This document shows positions 60,925 through 64,000 of a stretch of DNA of 64,000 nucleotides, one piece after another. Position 1 is the stretch's first letter. Every line of letters begins with the position of its first letter. The stretch lies in contig NZ_RJKL01000001.1 of assembly GCF_003751945.1 (NCBI RefSeq), positions 4,278,001 through 4,342,000 on the forward strand, read 5' to 3'. The notes below the pieces were generated by a model. It was not told where the DNA came from. It did not search any database and saw only the letters and a list, made by a program, of their open reading frames with translations. The stretch comes from Couchioplanes caeruleus. Its GTDB lineage: Bacteria > Actinomycetota > Actinomycetes > Mycobacteriales > Micromonosporaceae. The translations under genes were made by a program, and so were the position numbers.

Positions 60925-61257
60925 TGTTTTCGCCTTGCCTCGCTCGTTGAGTTGACCCTGCCCGCACCGTCACGCGAGGGGGACGGTCAGCCGTACGGGC
61001 AAAGCAGCGTTACGCCGGCGCGGTCCGGTCCGCGCTTAAGGCGTTCAACGAGGAGACCCCCGAGGGGCGACGGTGCAAATACGGCGAAATGCCGCGGATG
61101 CCCTCTGCCCTCTCGGCGAGGGCTACGAGTGCCCTCTCGGCGAGGGCTACGGGTGGGCCGAACCGGTCGGCGACCACGCTCCGCCGACGGAGCGAGAGCG
61201 GTCGTCGGCCGGTCCGGCGCCGTCCCCCCGCAGGGCCACAACCCGGCGCTCGGCCGC
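60925..61257. other. Intergenic region with stacked hairpins, no gene seen
   Basis: GCGCGG-TCCGGT-CCGCGC (61018-61035) forms one hairpin. A 24-base unit starting TGCCCTCTCGGCGAGGGCTA is repeated directly at 61106-61129 and 61130-61153, each copy forming a GCCCTC/GAGGGC hairpin. These could terminate the DUF397 operon or act as RNA structures. No coding frame is convincing. Confidence 0.5.
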
Positions 61258-61482
61258 CTACAGGTCGAACTCGCCGTCCTTGGCGCCGCCGACGAAGGCG
61301 TCCCATTCCTCCGCGGTGAAGATCAATGCGGGTCCCGTCGGGTTCTTCGAGTCGCGTACGGCGATGGCCTCGTCCACGAAGGCCACCTCGACGCAGTTGT
61401 CGCAGTTGGGGCCGCTGCGCGTGCTCTTGAACCACTCCGCGCGGCTCAGATCGATCCGGAAACCCTTGGTCTCGACTTCCAC
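61258..61482 (-). CDS. DUF397 domain protein
   Basis: A 74-residue protein with the DUF397 core: AEWFKSTRSGPNCDNCVEVAF, VAVRDSKNPTGP-like AIAVRDSKNPTGPALIF, and TAEEWDAFVGGAKDGEFD. These small proteins are partners of the adjacent XRE/DUF5753 regulators and modulate morphological development in streptomycetes. Its start overlaps the regulator gene by 37 bases, so the two are coupled. Confidence 0.92.
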   Translation of the reverse strand: MEVETKGFRIDLSRAEWFKSTRSGPNCDNCVEVAFVDEAIAVRDSKNPTGPALIFTAEEWDAFVGGAKDGEFDL

Positions 61483-62327
61483 AATGGCTCCTCTGCCAGC
61501 ATTACGATCATGTTCTTGGACTCCTCAGGTGAGAGGGCCGTCGCCTGGATGGTGTCGAAGATGGAGTTGTACTTGCGGAGTTCGTCGGTCTTCTCCAGGA
61601 ACAGACCGCCCGTCGCGTTCTCGGCGAACACCACATTCGGGTCCTCGGCATCGGGGAAGTCGAGGATCGCGAAGGTGCCGTCCATGCCGGCGTGGGCGCC
61701 CACCGCGAACGGCAGGATCTGGAGGGTCACGTTCGGCAGCTCGGTCATCTCGGCCAATCGCAGCAATTGATCTCGCATGACCTCGTCGCCGCCGACCGGC
61801 CGGCTCAGCACCGCCTCATCGAGCACCACCCAAAGATCGATCGGATCGTCCTGAATCAATAACGCTTGGCGAGCCATTCGGACTCGTACCCGTTGCTCTA
61901 TTTCCTGTTCGCTGTCACCCAATCGGGCGGACCGAATCATGGCAATTGCATACCTGTCGGTCTGCAGAAGTCCGGGCACGACCTGCTGCTCATACGCCCG
62001 GATCGACTTGGCCGCCGCCTCGAGCCCCACATAAGCGCCGGTCAGCACCGTGCTGAAGGGATGCCACCATCCCTTTTGCCGCGCCTCCCGTGAAATCTGC
62101 ACTAATTCGTCGGATTCCGCGCCATTAATGCCGTAAATGTCCAACATGTCCTTGACATCGCGCGGGGTGGCGCTGGTGTGCCCGGTCTCGATCCGGGACA
62201 CTTTGGACGGTGAGCAGCCCAGCCGATCGGCGACCACCTCGATCGTCACGCCCGCGGCGTCGCGGTATCTGCGCAGTTCAGCACCGAGTCGGCGACGACG
62301 GATAGTGGGGCTGCGGCGCGGATTCAC
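61446..62327 (-). CDS. XRE-family transcription regulator with DUF5753 (Scr1-type)
   Basis: A 293-residue protein from GTG 62327 with GGAGG upstream. N-terminal helix-turn-helix (LRRYRDAAGVTIEVVADRLGCSPSKVSRIETG), then a DUF5753 domain (IRAYEQQVVPGLLQTDRYAIAMI; VLDEAVLSRPVGGDEVMRDQL; VTLQILPFAVGAHAGMDGTFAILDF). Such proteins pair with DUF397 proteins. Palindromes AGTGATCACT (62430-62439) and ATGCAA-C-TTGCAT (62458-62470) lie upstream and could be its operators. Confidence 0.92.
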   Translation of the reverse strand: MNPRRSPTIRRRRLGAELRRYRDAAGVTIEVVADRLGCSPSKVSRIETGHTSATPRDVKDMLDIYGINGAESDELVQISREARQKGWWHPFSTVLTGAYVGLEAAAKSIRAYEQQVVPGLLQTDRYAIAMIRSARLGDSEQEIEQRVRVRMARQALLIQDDPIDLWVVLDEAVLSRPVGGDEVMRDQLLRLAEMTELPNVTLQILPFAVGAHAGMDGTFAILDFPDAEDPNVVFAENATGGLFLEKTDELRKYNSIFDTIQATALSPEESKNMIVMLAEEPLWKSRPRVSGSI

Positions 62328-62516
62328 GCTTACCTCCGAAGGTGCGGCGGGAACGACGACGCGCTCCGCCGTACGATGCCTGTCGGGTCTCAGTCTCTCT
62401 GTTGATCTCTTGATCCTTCAAGCGTCGACAGTGATCACTTAGTCACGGACGGCTGACATGCAACTTGCATCGATCCCAGGCGTGGTGCAATCTTTCGGTA
62501 TGGCGGAAGTCACTCA
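62328..62516. promoter_or_regulatory. Divergent regulatory region of the XRE gene with two palindromes
   Basis: AGTGATCACT (62430-62439) is a perfect 10-bp palindrome, and ATGCAA-C-TTGCAT (62458-62470) is a perfect 13-base inverted repeat. TTGCAT (62465-62470), 17 bases, and CAATCT (62488-62493) resemble a -35/-10 pair facing right. Both palindromes sit where an autoregulating XRE protein might bind. Confidence 0.5.
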
Positions 62517-62576
62517 ATGCCCCCGGTGACGACGCCAGCCCGACAACCCGCCCCTCGCGGGAGTCGGCTCCGACCG

Positions 62577-62762
62577 ATGTCCTACGTGGACTTCACGAAG
62601 TCGCGGGGTCCTGGCGGGGACCGACGGCGGCGCCCGGCACAGTGGTGGGATTGGCATCCCCTCGACGTTGCCAAGGCGTACGAGCCGGGCACACTGGAAC
62701 ATCTGTGTTCGGTAACGGCAAAACGGTGTTTGCCTCGAGACTGGTTTCAGGACAGGAGTTGA
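62577..62762 (+). CDS. Possible small protein upstream of the 99-residue gene
   Basis: An open frame (61 residues from ATG 62577, or 81 from ATG 62517) ending one base before the next start. The product is Arg/Trp-rich (GGDRRRRPAQWWDWHPLDVAKAYEPG). Third positions are only moderately GC-rich and no ribosome site stands out. It may be real or just leader sequence. Confidence 0.35.
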   Translation: MSYVDFTKSRGPGGDRRRRPAQWWDWHPLDVAKAYEPGTLEHLCSVTAKRCLPRDWFQDRS

Positions 62763-62763
62763 C

Positions 62764-63063
62764 GTGCTTCCTCGGTCCGGCGATGTCATACACGTGACGA
62801 AGGCGGCGAGCGTCCAATTCTCGGCGCCGATGCTTTTCCGGGTCATCCGCGTTCACGACTGGCCGACGTACGAGGGTTGGATCTGGCTGGACGGCTACGA
62901 GCTCAACTCCTCGGGCGACGCGGTGGAGCGCCGATCGATCTTCGTGCAGTTGAGTGGCCTTCGCCAGGTCGGCAAGGCACCCGACCCCCGCACCCGCAAC
63001 GGCCGACAGCCGGGCATGAGCTCGGGCGTCGTCCCCGCCCGGGCCATGCGCGCCAACCGCTGA
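62764..63063 (+). CDS. Small conserved hypothetical protein (99 residues)
   Basis: GTG 62764 is preceded by AGGAG at about 6 bases. The product is a small beta-rich domain (SAPMLFRVIRVHDWPTYEGWIWLDGYELNSSGDAVERRSIFVQLSGLR) with a basic tail. It resembles small proteins that accompany XRE/DUF5753 regulators in Micromonosporaceae, but no function is known. Confidence 0.65.
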   Translation: MLPRSGDVIHVTKAASVQFSAPMLFRVIRVHDWPTYEGWIWLDGYELNSSGDAVERRSIFVQLSGLRQVGKAPDPRTRNGRQPGMSSGVVPARAMRANR

Positions 63064-63097
63064 GCCGGGCCGCACCCGGATCGCCTGAAACGCCTGG

Positions 63098-64000
63098 TCA
63101 GTCCTCGTCGGCGCCCTGATCCGCGCCGCCGTCCGGATTGGTCGACGATGCCGTCGTCGCGGTCGGTGCCGACGCGACGATCAGGTTGACGATCGTGTCG
63201 GCGGGCACCTGGCGGCCCTCGCTCGGATCGCTGTCGATCACCGTCCCGGGCGGGGCCTCCGTGCTGGTCACGTACCGCAGGCGGTAGCTCAGGCCGCTCC
63301 GGTTCAGTGCGCCCCTGGCCTCATCCAGTGACAGCCCGCGCAGCGCGGGAATGGCCACATCCTTGGGCAAACTGGGCGGATCGCTCGACGGCTGCGCGGT
63401 CGTGGGCGCCGTCGACGGCGGCTGACTGGTCGGCTCCGTCGTCTTCGCCGGGGTGGCCGACCTCGTCGGGACGGTGACCGGCACCTGCTCCTCATCGTCG
63501 CGGGTGGACTGCGCGATCAGCCAGACTCCCCAGCTCAGCGTGCCGAGCAGCAGAAGCGCCACCAGGCCCACGACGATGGGCATCCACCACCTGCCCTGCG
63601 GCTCATCGCCGGGCACCAAAGCCCAGTCCCCGGCGGCATCGGCGCCCGACCGCGGCCGGCGCACCCCGGCACGACCCGCCCAGATCTGATCGTCGTCCGC
63701 CCACTCCCCACCGCTCGCCGGTGGATAGACGGCGGTGGCGTCATCGCCGCCGGCCCGATAGACGGTCGTCGCATCATCACCACCGGCGCGATAGACGCTC
63801 GTCACATCATCGTCGCCGCCGCGATGGACGGCCGTCGCATCGTTGACGGCCGGAAACATCGCCGTACGGTCCGGTCCGGCCGGCTTCCGCGGTATCCCCT
63901 GTGTTGAATCGTCCCCCTTTCGGGGACCCCCATCCGGGTGTTTTTCTCCCTCACCGGAGGCTTCGTCGCGGAAAGGGAAGAACTCGCCGGTGTCGTCGGA
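63098..64000 (-). CDS. PASTA-domain single-pass membrane protein, 5' end outside window
   Basis: The frame is open from the stop at 63098 to the window edge, continuing past the internal ATG at 63859, so at least 300 residues are visible and the start is missing. The cytoplasmic part has about four repeats of DDAT-VYRAGG type (ATAVHRGG, VTSVYRAGG, ATTVYRAGG, ATAVYPPA), possible kinase phosphosites. One helix (WWMPIVVGLVALLLLGTLSWGVWLIA) precedes a Thr/Pro/Ser-rich linker and one exported PASTA domain (VAIPALRGLSLDEARGALNRSGLSYRLRYV; PGTVIDSDPSEGRQVPADTIVNLIVA). A kinase domain may lie upstream but is not visible. Confidence 0.75.
   Translation of the reverse strand, partial: SDDTGEFFPFRDEASGEGEKHPDGGPRKGDDSTQGIPRKPAGPDRTAMFPAVNDATAVHRGGDDDVTSVYRAGGDDATTVYRAGGDDATAVYPPASGGEWADDDQIWAGRAGVRRPRSGADAAGDWALVPGDEPQGRWWMPIVVGLVALLLLGTLSWGVWLIAQSTRDDEEQVPVTVPTRSATPAKTTEPTSQPPSTAPTTAQPSSDPPSLPKDVAIPALRGLSLDEARGALNRSGLSYRLRYVTSTEAPPGTVIDSDPSEGRQVPADTIVNLIVASAPTATTASSTNPDGGADQGADED

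Noticed and set aside
1..64000. CRISPR array
   Set aside because: No set of regularly spaced identical repeats with unique spacers was seen. The 49-base and 51-base repeats have no unique spacers.

Overview
The window is very GC-rich (third codon positions almost always G or C) and carries gene sets typical of Actinobacteria: the fhaA-fhaB-pstP-rodA-pbpA-pknA-pknB cell-division/signalling cluster beside trpG/pabA, crgA and a class E sortase, plus XRE(DUF5753)/DUF397 regulator pairs, an LppU/SCO3897-type protein and a FadE5/EtfD-type beta-oxidation pair. Gene content and order fit Micromonosporaceae, most likely Actinoplanes or a close relative. The genus is inferred from content; no 16S gene is present. 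The serine/threonine kinase cluster usually lies near the chromosomal origin, so this is probably origin-proximal core chromosome carrying one inserted island.

Layout. 1-6.4 kb: the end of an unrecognised gene, a Pro/His-rich membrane protein and a three-gene 2-oxo-acid dehydrogenase operon (E1 alpha, E1 beta, E2). 6.4-13.6 kb: a region with double hairpins and a short repeat, a 1,297-residue low-complexity membrane protein with an LppU-type C-terminus, a thioredoxin-NHL protein and a hemolysin III protein. 13.6-21.6 kb: small core genes (DUF6458, histidine phosphatase, FadE5-like acyl-CoA dehydrogenase, SpoIIE-type phosphatase, phosphoribosyltransferase-like protein, YciI, Dcd, a PNPOx-like protein) ending at tRNA-Gly(CCC).

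21.7-34.7 kb looks like a genomic island at tRNA-Gly. It holds a decayed tyrosine integrase directly against the tRNA, a complete IS630 element, and a defence-like module. The module has a McrB-like AAA+ ATPase overlapping a PD-(D/E)XK nuclease gene, a divergent beta-class DNA methyltransferase, and a translationally coupled AddA/AddB-like helicase-nuclease pair. I consider this the strongest candidate for an incompletely described system: methylation-coupled McrBC-type restriction next to an accessory end-resection machine.

34.7-44.4 kb: a deacetylase-like protein without a signal peptide, a Tat-exported aldo/keto-reductase fold lacking its catalytic residues, two secreted or anchored proteins, two CNNM/CorC-type transporters and an EtfD-like membrane iron-sulfur oxidoreductase. 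The acyl-CoA dehydrogenase and the EtfD-like gene, 28 kb apart, carry the same GTTACCC-type palindrome upstream. This suggests one regulator controls both the dehydrogenation step and the re-oxidation of electron-transfer flavoprotein.

44.5-57.3 kb: crgA, DUF881, sortase E, a small membrane protein and trpG/pabA converge on the tightly overlapping pknB-pknA-pbpA-rodA-pstP-fhaB-fhaA operon (transcribed fhaA to pknB), with tRNA-Leu(CAG) beyond. 57.6-64 kb: an epimerase/WecG-type glycosyltransferase pair for a surface polymer, a membrane protein, a DUF5753/DUF397 regulator pair, small conserved proteins and a truncated PASTA-domain membrane protein at the right edge.
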